From contig JAMPGX010000016.1 in assembly GCA_023663725.1 (NCBI GenBank), positions 25,673 through 89,672 on the forward strand: a stretch of DNA of 64,000 nucleotides, read 5' to 3'. The stretch's first letter is position 1, and the number at the start of each line of letters is the position of its first letter. The notes beneath the pieces are model-generated. The model was not told the DNA's origin. It did no database searches and was given only the letters and a program-made list of their open reading frames with translations. The translations under genes and the position numbers were made by a program. The stretch is from a bacterium. GTDB taxonomy: Bacteria > Bacillota > Clostridia > Lachnospirales > Lachnospiraceae. This document shows positions 49,473 through 58,898 of the stretch, in pieces.

Positions 49473-50519
49473 ATGGGAAGTATGATAGCTTACACAGGCA
49501 AGGGAGTAGAACTCTCCGGAATACCGGCAGAAATCAAGATACTACCATTTGGAATGGTGCATTCCCAGAAAGGGGATTTTCTTGTCGATGATGAGAGTTT
49601 TGAACTGATCAAGAAACAATTCAAAGACAGGAAACTGGATCTGGTAATCGATTATGAACACCAGACACTGACAGACGCACAGGCTCCCGCAGGAGGATGG
49701 ATTAAGGATATATATAAAGGTGATGACGCCATCATTGCTAAGGTGGAATGGACACCAAGAGCCAGCGAGTATTTGAAGAATAAAGAATACAGGTATCTAT
49801 CGCCTGTAGTCCTTGTTCGGAAACGGGATCAAAAGGCAACAACAATTCATTCGGTTGCCCTTACAAATACGCCAGCTATAGATGGGATGTTCGCAATAGT
49901 GAACTCCCTGGATATAGAAGATATTGCAGAAGGAGGACAAATCATGGATTTAAAAGAACTTGCAAAGCTCCTTGGCCTGCCGGAGACAGCGACTGAGGAG
50001 GAGATCAGGAAAGCGGTGGTCGAGTCGGCCAAGGCCATGGGGCAGATGAAGGATCTGGAGGCAGAGCAGCCCGGGGAAGGAAATGGGGCTGCCGAAGGAG
50101 CCGAGGTGGTGGCAAACAGTACGATTCTCTCCATGCTGGGTCTGAAAGAAGGCGCCAGAACCGAGGACGTGGCGGCATCCATTATGGCCTTAAAAGCGGG
50201 GGGAATAGACACCCAGACAGAACTGCTTGCCTTAAAACAGCGCATGGCCCGCAGGGATGCGGAGGAGGTGGTGCAGAAGGCTCTTAAGGCAGGCAAGATC
50301 ACCGCCGCCCAGACGGAATGGGCGACAGAATATGCCCTGAAGGATATGGAGGGATTCAAAAGCTTTGTAGACAAGGCTCCGGTGGTGGTACCTCAGGGAC
50401 GAATCGACTTAAAGGATGCCCCCGCGTCTGCTGCAGGAGATGAGGTGGATCCGAGGATCCTTAAAAACTGTGGATTATCCAGGGAGGATATAAAGCAGTA
50501 TGAGAAGAGGGAGGAATGA
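49473..50519 (+). CDS. Phage protease/scaffold precursor (Mu gpI-like)
   Basis: This 348-residue Mu gpI-type protease processes the head scaffold. The N-terminal protease domain (about 1-150) shows ILPFGMVHSQKGDFLVDDES, LVIDYEHQT with a catalytic-type His, YLSPVVLV and SVALTNTPAI. The C-terminal part (about 158-348) is helical and acidic and acts as the scaffold. AGGAGG precedes ATG 49473. An internal start at 49944 would give the scaffold alone. Confidence 0.9.
   Translation: MGSMIAYTGKGVELSGIPAEIKILPFGMVHSQKGDFLVDDESFELIKKQFKDRKLDLVIDYEHQTLTDAQAPAGGWIKDIYKGDDAIIAKVEWTPRASEYLKNKEYRYLSPVVLVRKRDQKATTIHSVALTNTPAIDGMFAIVNSLDIEDIAEGGQIMDLKELAKLLGLPETATEEEIRKAVVESAKAMGQMKDLEAEQPGEGNGAAEGAEVVANSTILSMLGLKEGARTEDVAASIMALKAGGIDTQTELLALKQRMARRDAEEVVQKALKAGKITAAQTEWATEYALKDMEGFKSFVDKAPVVVPQGRIDLKDAPASAAGDEVDPRILKNCGLSREDIKQYEKREE
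49944..50519 (+). CDS. Internal in-frame scaffold protein (Mu gpZ-like)
   Basis: ATG 49944 lies in the frame of the protease gene and has a consensus AGGAGG 7 nt upstream (49931-49936). It would make a 191-residue scaffold (MDLKELAKLLGLPETATEEE...) without the protease domain. Nested scaffolds of this kind are known from Mu (I and Z) and lambda (C and Nu3). Confidence 0.78.
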   Translation: MDLKELAKLLGLPETATEEEIRKAVVESAKAMGQMKDLEAEQPGEGNGAAEGAEVVANSTILSMLGLKEGARTEDVAASIMALKAGGIDTQTELLALKQRMARRDAEEVVQKALKAGKITAAQTEWATEYALKDMEGFKSFVDKAPVVVPQGRIDLKDAPASAAGDEVDPRILKNCGLSREDIKQYEKREE

Positions 50520-50522
50520 GCA

Positions 50523-50966
50523 ATGACGAGAACAGGAAATGAAAGGACGGGCAACCGGCTGATCAATATACCGGTTGCGGCGGGAGAGCGCCTGATCGAG
50601 GGAACCATGGCCGTTATCAATGCGGCGGGCTATGCGCAGGCTGCCAAAGCTGCGGAAGGACTTATCATGGCCGGATGCGTACAGACTTACTGTGACAACC
50701 GCATCGGTGTGGACGGGGAGCAGTGTGTCAGTGTAAAGCGCGGCGCGTTTGTGTGGGAGAATGATGGAACCATTCAGGAGACGGATATCCTGAAGACCTG
50801 CTATATCAAGGATTCCATAACCGTGACATTGACGGCGGAGGGATCCAGCGTGGCAGGCATCATTCTGGAGGTCGCGTCCGACGGCGTGACAGTCGATATG
50901 ACACAAAATATTTCTGCTGTAGCGGATACCGGCAGTAAAGAACCGGAAGACCTGAAAGGAGAATGA
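50523..50966 (+). CDS. Probable head decoration protein
   Basis: This 147-residue protein has a beta-rich pattern (INIPVAAGERLIEGTMAVIN, AAGYAQAAKAAEGL) that resembles DUF2190-type capsid cement proteins. It lies between scaffold and major head genes, where decoration genes often lie. The acidic C-terminus is probably flexible. Confidence 0.72.
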   Translation: MTRTGNERTGNRLINIPVAAGERLIEGTMAVINAAGYAQAAKAAEGLIMAGCVQTYCDNRIGVDGEQCVSVKRGAFVWENDGTIQETDILKTCYIKDSITVTLTAEGSSVAGIILEVASDGVTVDMTQNISAVADTGSKEPEDLKGE

Positions 50967-50970
50967 AGAG

Positions 50971-51867
50971 ATGATCGTAAACCAGGCTAATTTACGCGGG
51001 CTGACCGTGAGCTATTCGACGGCGTTTAACAAGAGTTTTGATACGGTAGCGCCCAACTACCAGAAAGTTGCGACGGTGGTGCCAAGCTCCACGGGAGAAC
51101 AGGACTACAAGTGGCTGGGGCAGATCCCTGAAATGAGGGAGTGGATCGGGGAGAGGGAGGTGCAATCCCTGGCGGCATACGATTACTCCCTTAAGAACAA
51201 GAAGTTTGAAATGACCTGCGGGGTGCCGAGGGAGGATATTGAGGATGATAAGTATGGAGTATATGCCACCCTCTTTTCCAACATGGGGGAGTCTGCCGCC
51301 CTGCACCCTGATAAGCTTGTATTTGAGGCCATGATGAATGGATTCACCGCCTTGTGCTATGATGGTAAGCCCTTTTTTGCGGGAAATCATCAGGTGGAAA
51401 ATACAACCTATAGCAATAAGGGAAACGAGAGGTTATCCAGAGAGTCCTACAAAAAAGCGCGTGCGTCCATCATGAGCATTAGAGGAGATAAGGGCAAGAG
51501 CCTGAAACTTGTGCCGGATCTGCTGGTCGTGTCCCCTGCTCTGGAAGAGACGGCAAGGCTCATTCTGGAGGCGGATCAGGTGAGCGGCACTACCAATGTG
51601 CTGAAGGGGACTGCAAAGCTCCTTGTGGAACCCATGCTGGCAGAACATGAAAATTACTGGTTCCTGCTCTGTACCGGGCGCTTTTTGAAACCCTTTATCT
51701 ACCAACTGCGTGAAAAGATCAGGTTTACATCCCTTACCAAGGATACCGATGAAAACGTGTTCATGCGGGACGAATTCCTGTACGGGGCTACCGGGAGGAG
51801 CAATGCCGGTTACGCTTTCTGGCAGATGGCTTATGGATCCACTGGAGAGGTGGACGCACAGGGATAG
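50971..51867 (+). CDS. Major head subunit (Mu gpT-like)
   Basis: This 298-residue major capsid protein is of the Mu gpT family (HK97 fold). The conserved features are LRGLTVSYSTAFNKSFDTVA, DYKWLGQIPEMREWIGERE, PREDIEDDKYGVY and CYDGKPFFAGNH. AGATG follows GGAGAATGAAG. It lies just after the scaffold and decoration genes. Confidence 0.93.
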   Translation: MIVNQANLRGLTVSYSTAFNKSFDTVAPNYQKVATVVPSSTGEQDYKWLGQIPEMREWIGEREVQSLAAYDYSLKNKKFEMTCGVPREDIEDDKYGVYATLFSNMGESAALHPDKLVFEAMMNGFTALCYDGKPFFAGNHQVENTTYSNKGNERLSRESYKKARASIMSIRGDKGKSLKLVPDLLVVSPALEETARLILEADQVSGTTNVLKGTAKLLVEPMLAEHENYWFLLCTGRFLKPFIYQLREKIRFTSLTKDTDENVFMRDEFLYGATGRSNAGYAFWQMAYGSTGEVDAQG

Positions 51868-51883
51868 AAAGAAGGTGAAGTGG

Positions 51884-52339
51884 ATGTACTGTACCGTGGA
51901 AGAAGTGTTGGGCATGATTAAGGATGACATGAAAAATGTCATTATCGGGGACGAATACATTGAGGACGAGCGGCAGAGGGAGGAAAAGATTGGCAGGCTT
52001 TGTGAAGACGCCATCGCTGACGCCTGTGCTGAGATCGACGGATACCTTGCAAAACGGTACAGCATCCCCTTTGAGAATGCTCCCCAGACGATCCGCAAAT
52101 TTGCGAAAGATATAGCGGTCTATAACCTTGTCTCCAGGATGGGCATTGATGAGGGGGACAGGGAGAAGACCTTCTTAAACCGTTATAACGCGGCTATAAA
52201 GTTTCTGCTGGAGGTCGCAAAGGGAACGATCAGCATAGGAGCTGGTGGGGATGAAAGCAGCGGCGCGGCTCTTGGAGATGGGTTCCGGATGGGATCATCG
52301 GGCAGGATCTTCTCCAGAGATAGCATGAGGGGGTGGTGA
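51884..52339 (+). CDS. Mu gp36-like head-tail connector (DUF1320)
   Basis: The 151-residue protein starts at ATG 51884 behind GAAGGTGAAG, not at the longer upstream frame that overlaps the capsid gene. The DUF1320 pattern is visible: CEDAIADACAEIDGYLAKRY, then NAPQTIRKFAKDIAVYNL. The family acts as an adaptor between head and tail. Confidence 0.88.
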   Translation: MYCTVEEVLGMIKDDMKNVIIGDEYIEDERQREEKIGRLCEDAIADACAEIDGYLAKRYSIPFENAPQTIRKFAKDIAVYNLVSRMGIDEGDREKTFLNRYNAAIKFLLEVAKGTISIGAGGDESSGAALGDGFRMGSSGRIFSRDSMRGW

Positions 52340-52340
52340 G

Positions 52341-52829
52341 ATGTCATCCGTTAAAGTATCCCTGTCGGGAGATACGGATGAGTTGCTCCGCCGCCTAAAC
52401 CAGATGGGCAGCCTTGATGTCCAGGGAATATTAAGATCCATGGCAGAGGGACTCAGGACTTCTACTGTAGAACGTTTTACGGAAGAAAAGGCACCGGATG
52501 GAACCTCATGGAAACCTTCCATCCGCGCCAAAGAGGAAAACGGAAAGACACTCACAAAGACTGCGCAGCTCAAGACAAGCATCCGATCAGAGGTAAGTGA
52601 TAAGGGTCTTGCTGTAGGCACCAATGATATCCGGGCAGCCACACATCAGTTTGGAGACAAGAGGACGATTAGGGCCAGAAACAAGAGATATCTTACATTC
52701 AAGATTGGAGGACAGTGGCACAGAGCTCTTTCTGTTGATGTCAATATTCCCGCAAGACCATTTCTGGGGATCAGCAAAGAGGACGAGCAGGACATTAAGG
52801 ATATTCTTGAGGAGGCTTTTGAGGAGTAG
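52341..52829 (+). CDS. Phage virion morphogenesis protein (Mu gpG-like)
   Basis: The 162-residue protein matches the gpG/phage virion morphogenesis family of tail completion proteins: FTEEKAPDGTSWKPS, KTAQLKTSIRSEV, HQFGDKRTIRARNKRY and IPARPFLGIS. In Mu, gene G sits before I. Here it follows gp36, a local rearrangement. Confidence 0.9.
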   Translation: MSSVKVSLSGDTDELLRRLNQMGSLDVQGILRSMAEGLRTSTVERFTEEKAPDGTSWKPSIRAKEENGKTLTKTAQLKTSIRSEVSDKGLAVGTNDIRAATHQFGDKRTIRARNKRYLTFKIGGQWHRALSVDVNIPARPFLGISKEDEQDIKDILEEAFEE

Positions 52830-52832
52830 CAC

Positions 52833-53324
52833 ATGATAGCGGAGAGGGAATATATTATTCAGATGCTCAAGGAATCCGGCATCAAAAGTCAGGTCTACAC
52901 GACCATGAAAAAGTTGAAACAGGGAAACGAACTCCATGTTGGCGCGGTATTGCAGAGCAGTGACACTTTTAACCGTTCAGGCTCAAAAAAATCATACATA
53001 GACCAAGAGGGGCAGCGGAAACGGCGGGTGAAACTGTGGGACCGTATCACGGTTCTCCATGTGGTAATCGCGGACACTTCGGAGGAAAAGGTAGAAGAGA
53101 TCCTTGAGAATTTCCTTCGGAAACTGAAAAAAGGGATCCCTGTTGAGGGTAACTGGGTAAACATCATAGTAGGTGCCGCAGACTGGGTGGAAGAGGGCGA
53201 CAGCATCCTAAAAGCGAAAGTGGCGGTGCAGTTCGACATCACCTTCGAGGGCGGTATATATGAGGACAGGGAGATGAAAGAAATGGAGATCGGAACTGTC
53301 AGAAATGGAGGTCAAAGTGGCTGA
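52833..53324 (+). CDS. Mu gp37-like tail terminator candidate
   Basis: This 163-residue alpha/beta protein (LWDRITVLHVVIADTSEEKV, VNIIVGAADWVEEGDSILKA) matches the size and position of Mu gp37-type proteins at the head-tail joint. The sequence similarity is weak to my eye. ATG 52833 overlaps no gene and follows AGGAGT. Confidence 0.65.
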   Translation: MIAEREYIIQMLKESGIKSQVYTTMKKLKQGNELHVGAVLQSSDTFNRSGSKKSYIDQEGQRKRRVKLWDRITVLHVVIADTSEEKVEEILENFLRKLKKGIPVEGNWVNIIVGAADWVEEGDSILKAKVAVQFDITFEGGIYEDREMKEMEIGTVRNGGQSG

Positions 53325-53529
53325 CACAAGAACAGCCGAGCCCTTTAAGAGTATTGAAGAGCTCAAAAAGGAATCTAAAATATCAGATGCGGTATTCGAG
53401 GGCGTGAAAGCGGCCAACGGGTGGAAAGCGGGCAGACAGGTGGGGACAGAGGAATTCATGGATGCTGTCAATGAATTCCTTGTTTCTCCGGTTGACGCGA
53501 GAACGGCGGGAAAGGAGGCAAAAGGATAA
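53305..53529 (+). CDS. Small tail-region protein (Mu gp38 position)
   Basis: This 74-residue helical protein (FKSIEELKKESKISDAVFEG) starts inside the end of the previous gene (ATG 53305 or GTG 53314) and ends on the sheath start. It occupies the position of Mu gp38. The function is unknown. Confidence 0.65.
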   Translation: MEVKVADTRTAEPFKSIEELKKESKISDAVFEGVKAANGWKAGRQVGTEEFMDAVNEFLVSPVDARTAGKEAKG

Positions 53530-54947
53530 TGTACGGAGACGTGAACGTGGTAGTAAATGACGGGAACCTTGGCCGGGGCACCAATACCGGAACCGGGATC
53601 CACGTCAAGATCGGTATCTCCAATGTCGATAGCAGCGGTCCCATTTTGATTACTGGCAACATGAACGTCAAGAAGATCAAAGAGAAACTTGGGGATACCC
53701 CGCTGGCAGACGCCTGCATGGACGCAGTGGAGTGGGGGGCCGCATCCATCTATAACATTCCGGTGAAAGCTGGAACCCCTGGGGAGATAGGGGAGGTAAC
53801 ACAGGACAAAGCCGGAAATGGCAGCATTGAGGTGAAAGGTAGCCCGAACAACGCCTATGACATTGTGGTTGAAGTAATAGACAGTGGCGGGTGCAATGAG
53901 GGCAGCGTCCGCTATTCCTTGGATGGGGGAACCACTTACACAGAGGAGGAGACGATCCCCCTGAATGGAGAGATCGATTTGGCGGATACTGGGCTTGTTG
54001 TCAAATTTGCGGATGCCGAGGATGGAAACAGTTTTTGCGAGGGAGATAAGATCACTTTTTCCACTACTTCTCCAGCCATGAACAACCAGGACGTGATCCA
54101 GGCTGTGGAGGGGCTGATCAATAGCAATCTTGCATTTGAGTTTATCCACATAGTCGGAACATCTGCCCGGGCACTCTGGGCTTCTTTGGCAACATTGGCC
54201 AACGACTTTCTGGGGAAATATAAGCGCCCACTTTTCTTTATATGTGAGGCAAGGCCTAAGGGTGCCATTGAGGGGCTGGAGGAGTATGTAAATGCCATGA
54301 TACAGGCAAGTAGGGCTATCAATAGTATGTATATCCAGGTAGTATGTAGCCATGCCCGCTATCAGAGGATCAATGGCAGGGTACAGGATATTAATTCTGC
54401 AGGTATTGTCACCGGGCTTTATGGCAGGGCGAAGGAGTCCCAGAGCATTGGCGAGGTCAAGAGTTTTCCGATCTCCGGGGCCAAGCTGTTAAAATTGCTT
54501 CCGAAAGGGATCGAGGACTATATCAGCGTGCTGGATGAAGCTAGGTACCTGACCATTCGGCAATATGCGGGCTTGGAAGACTTTTATGTTACTTCTGCCA
54601 AAATGATGGCACCGGATGGGAGCGACTATACCTATGCCGAGGATGTTCGGGTTTCCAACCGGCTTGTGAGAGCTGTTCGTGCGGCGGCCTTAAATGAACT
54701 TCAGAGCGAGGTATCGCCAGATGACTTGGAAGCCAGCCTTGCAGGTATACAGGCAGCCTTAAATATTCCGATAGAAGAGGCCCTTCGGGATAGGATTATT
54801 AGCTCAGGAAATGTAACGATCGATATTAGGAGCCTCAATATTCTCGTGGATGAGAGCCTGGATGTCAATGTCACATATGTGCCTATGGGACATGTGCGGG
54901 CAATGAACCTGATTTTCGCAGTAGAGAACCCATATGTGGCATCTTAG
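53529..54947 (+). CDS. Contractile tail sheath protein (Mu gpL-like)
   Basis: This 472-residue sheath protein of the DUF2586 group indicates a myovirus. The N-terminal region (GDVNVVVNDGNLGRGTNTGT) and the C-terminal part (LNILVDESLDVNVTYVPMGH) fit. The middle insertion (about 80-170) is likely a surface domain. It lies before the tube, and ATG 53529 shares a base with the previous stop. Confidence 0.9.
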   Translation: MYGDVNVVVNDGNLGRGTNTGTGIHVKIGISNVDSSGPILITGNMNVKKIKEKLGDTPLADACMDAVEWGAASIYNIPVKAGTPGEIGEVTQDKAGNGSIEVKGSPNNAYDIVVEVIDSGGCNEGSVRYSLDGGTTYTEEETIPLNGEIDLADTGLVVKFADAEDGNSFCEGDKITFSTTSPAMNNQDVIQAVEGLINSNLAFEFIHIVGTSARALWASLATLANDFLGKYKRPLFFICEARPKGAIEGLEEYVNAMIQASRAINSMYIQVVCSHARYQRINGRVQDINSAGIVTGLYGRAKESQSIGEVKSFPISGAKLLKLLPKGIEDYISVLDEARYLTIRQYAGLEDFYVTSAKMMAPDGSDYTYAEDVRVSNRLVRAVRAAALNELQSEVSPDDLEASLAGIQAALNIPIEEALRDRIISSGNVTIDIRSLNILVDESLDVNVTYVPMGHVRAMNLIFAVENPYVAS

Positions 54948-54963
54948 GAAGGAGGCAGATAAG

Positions 54964-55407
54964 ATGGCAAGGGAACAACTGGTTAATGGCAAAGTGTACG
55001 ACTGGTCAAGTGTTACGATCAATGCGTCTGGCATGGAGAACATGGAGCCCACGGAAATATCTTATGATGACGAGAGAGAGGCAGATTTTGTTTATGGTCA
55101 GGGCGGAAACCCCAGAGGGTATGGGACAGGAAACAAAAAGAATTCTGTCAAGCTCACCATGCTTCGTGAGGACTTCAATGAAATGTGCCGTGTTATCAAG
55201 CTCAGGGGGCACAAACATTTTTATGACTATGTCATCCCCAAGATTGTGGTTTCCTATGCGGATGAAGGGGCGGACACATGCACAGATGTGTTGACCAATG
55301 TGGTAATAACTAAGAGGAGTTTCAAGGCAGCACAGGGAGACAAGTCCATGAGTGTCAGTCTTGACGGGCTGGCAATGGACATCAAGATCAATGAGCTTGA
55401 TGCGTAA
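54964..55407 (+). CDS. Tail tube protein (Mu gpM-like)
   Basis: This 147-residue tube protein starts at ATG 54964 behind AGGAGG. The beta-rich pattern (WSSVTINASGMENMEPTEIS, GHKHFYDYVIPKIVVSY, KAAQGDKSMSVSLDGLAMDI) suits a tube subunit. It lies directly after the sheath and before the frameshifted tail chaperone. Confidence 0.88.
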   Translation: MAREQLVNGKVYDWSSVTINASGMENMEPTEISYDDEREADFVYGQGGNPRGYGTGNKKNSVKLTMLREDFNEMCRVIKLRGHKHFYDYVIPKIVVSYADEGADTCTDVLTNVVITKRSFKAAQGDKSMSVSLDGLAMDIKINELDA

Positions 55408-55446
55408 TTACTCGCAAAATAATTGACAAAAATGGAGGCGTTAAAA

Positions 55447-56078
55447 ATGGAATATTTGAATAATGAAGGCATGAACCGGAAAGAAGAGGAATTATTAGAG
55501 GCAGCCAGAGAGGTATCTTCCGGGGACGATACAAAAGCTCTGAAAGAGAAGTACAGCAGCAATGAGAGCAAGATCTATGAGGTGACTACGACAGTACAGG
55601 TAGATGATGAGACAGAGGAACGATTCTCTTTCCTGTTCCACAAGCCTAAGCCGACATCCTATGACCGGTATGTGAAGACAATATCCAATTCTGTGACAAA
55701 GGCATCAAAGAGCTTTGTCTTTGACAACATTGTTGATGAGCAGAAAGAGAAACTTAAGGAAACGGTGGAGGAATATCCCGCAATGACGATCAGCCTGGCG
55801 GACAAGCTCCTGCGCATGCTGGGCCTTGCGGATACAACTTCAGTAAAAAAGCTGTAGAGGATGCCAAGGAAGAGTTCAGGAGCAACTTTGTAAGCCATGG
55901 GAAGGTGGTTATATATACCTATCTTCCCGCTAAACTACTTCCAGTAAGCTTTGAAGACCTGACCTTTGAAGAATTTTTTGACTTGTATGCACAGGCTGAC
56001 TGTGTGCGAGAACTAAGGATAGAGGACATTGAGACAGGGGTGGCAAAAGGCATAGCGGATCACTTTGCTGGTGAATAG
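55447..56078 (+). CDS. Tail assembly chaperone, frameshifted pair (Mu gp41-like)
   Basis: The zero-frame product (55447-55857, 136 residues, ending at TAG) starts at ATG 55447 behind GGAGG. It is an acidic helical protein (EEELLEAAREVSSGDDTKAL, FSFLFHKPKPTSYDRYVKTI). Just before its stop is A-AAA-AAG (55845-55851). A -1 slip continues into a frame open to TAG at 56076-56078, giving a longer product of about 210 residues with the same N-terminus. This is the conserved short/long chaperone design before tape measure genes. Confidence 0.85.
55845..55851 (+). promoter_or_regulatory. -1 ribosomal frameshift slippery site
   Basis: A AAA AAG in the zero frame, 3 nt before the TAG stop codon, is the strongest bacterial -1 slippery heptamer. 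After slippage the next codon is GCT. Confidence 0.85.
55851..56078 (+). CDS. -1 frame extension of the tail assembly chaperone
   Basis: There are 75 codons after the slip (AVEDAKEEFRSNFVSHGKVV, TYLPAKLLPVSFEDLTFEEF) without a good independent start or ribosome binding site, so expression through frameshifting is expected. It ends 21 nt before the tape measure start. Confidence 0.8.
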   Translation, partial: AVEDAKEEFRSNFVSHGKVVIYTYLPAKLLPVSFEDLTFEEFFDLYAQADCVRELRIEDIETGVAKGIADHFAGE

Positions 56079-56099
56079 GAAAATGGGAGGTAATTGTAT

Positions 56100-58886
56100 A
56101 TGGGGATGGAGTCAGTTTATAAGCTATCTGTCATCCTGAACCTGGTAGACAACCTGTCCGGGCAGATAAATGCCGCCACAGGCAGCATCGGGAAATTGAG
56201 CTCTGCTTTTGGGAAGATGCAGAAAGCATCGGCGGCCATGATGGGAATTGGAACCGGCATTGTCGGACTTGCCATGGGAACTGTCAAGGCTACCTTTGAC
56301 ACACAGAATGCTCTGGGGGAGCTTGCTTCCCTTGGCGTGAAAGATCTCCAGGCGGTAGAAAATGCCGCCAGGAGCTTTTCCGATACCTGGGCAGGGACAA
56401 GCAAGTCAGATTTTATCACGGCATCCTATGACATCAAGTCAGGTATTGCGTCATTAACGGATGAGGGGGTGGCTCAGTTCACACAGCTGGCAGCCCTAAC
56501 GGGCAAGGCCACAAAATCAACAACAGAAGAGATGGGATCACTGTTTGCTACCGGGTATGGTATATATAAGGGATTTTATGAGGATATGTCGGATCTTGAC
56601 TTTGGGGAGATGTTTTCTGCTGGGATAGCGACAGCTGTAAAAAATTACAAGACATCCGGATCCGAAATGGCAAGCTCCATATCTGCACTGGGGGCGACAG
56701 CGACCAATGCCAACGTTCCCCTGGAAGAGCAGCTAGCCATCTTAGGACAGCTTCAGACCACGATGTCTGGGTCTGAGGCAGCAACAAAATATAAGTCATT
56801 CCTAAACCAAGCATCTAGTGCAGGTGAAAAGCTGGGATTGACCTTTCTTGACTCAAACAACCAATTGCTATCAATGCCAGAAATCCTTATGGCCATCAAG
56901 AGCAAATATGGGGATACCATAGATGCCGTGGAGAAGAGGGAACTGAAAGAAGCGTTTGGAACCGATGAGGCGGTGGCCTTGATCGACCTTTTGTATAACA
57001 ACATAGAAACGCTTGATGGAGGCATCCGGAATCTGCAGCAGAGTATGAAAAGCGGCATTACTGTGACGGAGGAGATGGCGGAGGCCATTAATAACACACC
57101 GGAACAAAAGTTCCAGGTTCTCAAACAGCAAATACATAATAATGTAGAGGAACTTGGGAAAGGGTTGCTCCCTATGGTCAATAATACGATGGAAAAGGTG
57201 AGCGGCCTAATCTCCAGAGTATCTGAGTGGATACAAAATAACCAGGGAGCGGCAAAAGCGATAATAAATATAGTCCTAGGGCTTGGTCTCTTTCTGGTGG
57301 TGGCCGGAGGTGTGATCGGGGTCGTCGGCACAGTGGGAAAAGTATTTATTGCTGCCAGTACCGCCATAGGCTTTGTCAAGACGGCAGTTATGGGGATGAA
57401 TATGGCACTTCTGGCGTCACCAATCACATGGGTGATAATTTGCATAGTTGCATTAGTAGCTGCCTTTGCTGTCCTATGGAACAAGTCGGAAACATTCCGA
57501 AATTTTTGGTTGGCGTTATTTGCCCAAGTGAGAGGAGCAGTAGCCCAAGCGTGGACAATCATACAGCTTATTCTCCAGAGACTGGGACAGAAGTTTATGG
57601 AACTATGGCAGGCAGTGCAACCGATCTTGGAATTGATAGGTGCTGGGTTAGGCGTGGTCCTGACAGTGGCGATTGGCATTTTTGTTGGGGCAGTTCAGGG
57701 GATGGTGGCAGCTTTAGAGCCATTGACAAATGCTTTGTCTAGTTTGTGTAATTTTGTAACGAATGTGGTCAACATGGTGGTATCCATTTTCAAAGGTGAT
57801 TTTACCGGGGCACTGAACTATGCATCCGCAGCAGCTGGGGATATGAAAGAATTTTTCTTCAATTGCTTTTCTGCTATTCTTTCCTTCTTTGAAGGTTTTG
57901 CTACTGGTTTTTTAGATGTAGTAGGCAGTGTACTATCTGCAGTCGGCATTGATACATCAGATACCATATCAAGTATTAAGGGAGCGATCAAAAGTGGGCT
58001 TGAGAACATGAAAGAATCATTTGAAAGTATTCTAGGGGCAGCCTATGATACTGTGAAGAAGAAACTGGACAATATGAAAGCTGCTTATGAGGAACATGGT
58101 GGAGGCATCCAGGGAATAGCTGCAGCGGCTATGGAGGGCGTAAAGGGTGGATTTACGGCAGGGTTTTCCTTTATAGATAATTTGACAGGGGGAAAGCTTA
58201 CAAGTATAAAAGAGAAAATCGCTGGAGGTTTGCAGAAAGCTTGCGGAGTAGTAAATGATAAATTAGGTGAGATGGCGGACAAATTTAACCAGAAGATGAC
58301 CGCAGCCAGGGACTTTGTCAATAATGGGATTGAGAAAATAAAGAGTCTTTTTAACATTACATTCCCAACACCAAAGGTAAAGATGCCACATGTTAGCGTT
58401 ACGGGCTCTTTTAGTTTGAATCCTCCAAGTATACCAAAGTTTGGGATTGAGTGGTATAAGGATGGGGGTATCCTAAACGGCGCAACCATCTTTGGCGCTA
58501 GAGGTGGCAGACTATTGGGAGGCGGCGAGGCAGGAGCGGAAGCGGTTCTTCCATTATCGGAACTGTGGAAACAGATGAACGAGATTGTCAGCGATATAAT
58601 TGATGCCGACAATGAAGAAAATGCGGATACAGTGCATAGAACCGGGGCGGATATCACAAGGACTTTGACTTCAAAGGCAGCAATGGAGCAGAGAGAAAAG
58701 GAAACCATCTCAACTAGGGAAACAACCTCAACGGAAAGGTGGAACAGGGAAAAGGGTGCCATCATCCACAATATTCAGTTTACTGTTGACATTACCAAGA
58801 TCAAGGATCTGCCGCTGCTATACAAGTTGATTGATGAACTTAAAGATGCCCAGAACCGCACAGATCCAGTCCCGTCTGAGGCATAA
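56100..58886 (+). CDS. Tail tape measure protein
   Basis: This 928-residue tape measure sets tail length. At about 1.5 A per residue the tail should be near 140 nm. ATG 56100 follows GGGAGG. TTG 56094 is less likely. The N-terminal region (about 1-350) is of the TP901-type, with GKLSSAFGKMQKASAAMMGI, repeated Ala/Gly-rich helices and TEEMGSLFATGYGIY. Hydrophobic segments around residues 395-460 and 505-560 are membrane-like. The C-terminal part has amphipathic helices and GGRLLGGGEAGAEAVLPLSE, common at tape measure ends. Confidence 0.92.
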   Translation: MGMESVYKLSVILNLVDNLSGQINAATGSIGKLSSAFGKMQKASAAMMGIGTGIVGLAMGTVKATFDTQNALGELASLGVKDLQAVENAARSFSDTWAGTSKSDFITASYDIKSGIASLTDEGVAQFTQLAALTGKATKSTTEEMGSLFATGYGIYKGFYEDMSDLDFGEMFSAGIATAVKNYKTSGSEMASSISALGATATNANVPLEEQLAILGQLQTTMSGSEAATKYKSFLNQASSAGEKLGLTFLDSNNQLLSMPEILMAIKSKYGDTIDAVEKRELKEAFGTDEAVALIDLLYNNIETLDGGIRNLQQSMKSGITVTEEMAEAINNTPEQKFQVLKQQIHNNVEELGKGLLPMVNNTMEKVSGLISRVSEWIQNNQGAAKAIINIVLGLGLFLVVAGGVIGVVGTVGKVFIAASTAIGFVKTAVMGMNMALLASPITWVIICIVALVAAFAVLWNKSETFRNFWLALFAQVRGAVAQAWTIIQLILQRLGQKFMELWQAVQPILELIGAGLGVVLTVAIGIFVGAVQGMVAALEPLTNALSSLCNFVTNVVNMVVSIFKGDFTGALNYASAAAGDMKEFFFNCFSAILSFFEGFATGFLDVVGSVLSAVGIDTSDTISSIKGAIKSGLENMKESFESILGAAYDTVKKKLDNMKAAYEEHGGGIQGIAAAAMEGVKGGFTAGFSFIDNLTGGKLTSIKEKIAGGLQKACGVVNDKLGEMADKFNQKMTAARDFVNNGIEKIKSLFNITFPTPKVKMPHVSVTGSFSLNPPSIPKFGIEWYKDGGILNGATIFGARGGRLLGGGEAGAEAVLPLSELWKQMNEIVSDIIDADNEENADTVHRTGADITRTLTSKAAMEQREKETISTRETTSTERWNREKGAIIHNIQFTVDITKIKDLPLLYKLIDELKDAQNRTDPVPSEA

Positions 58887-58898
58887 GGAGGTACAGGC

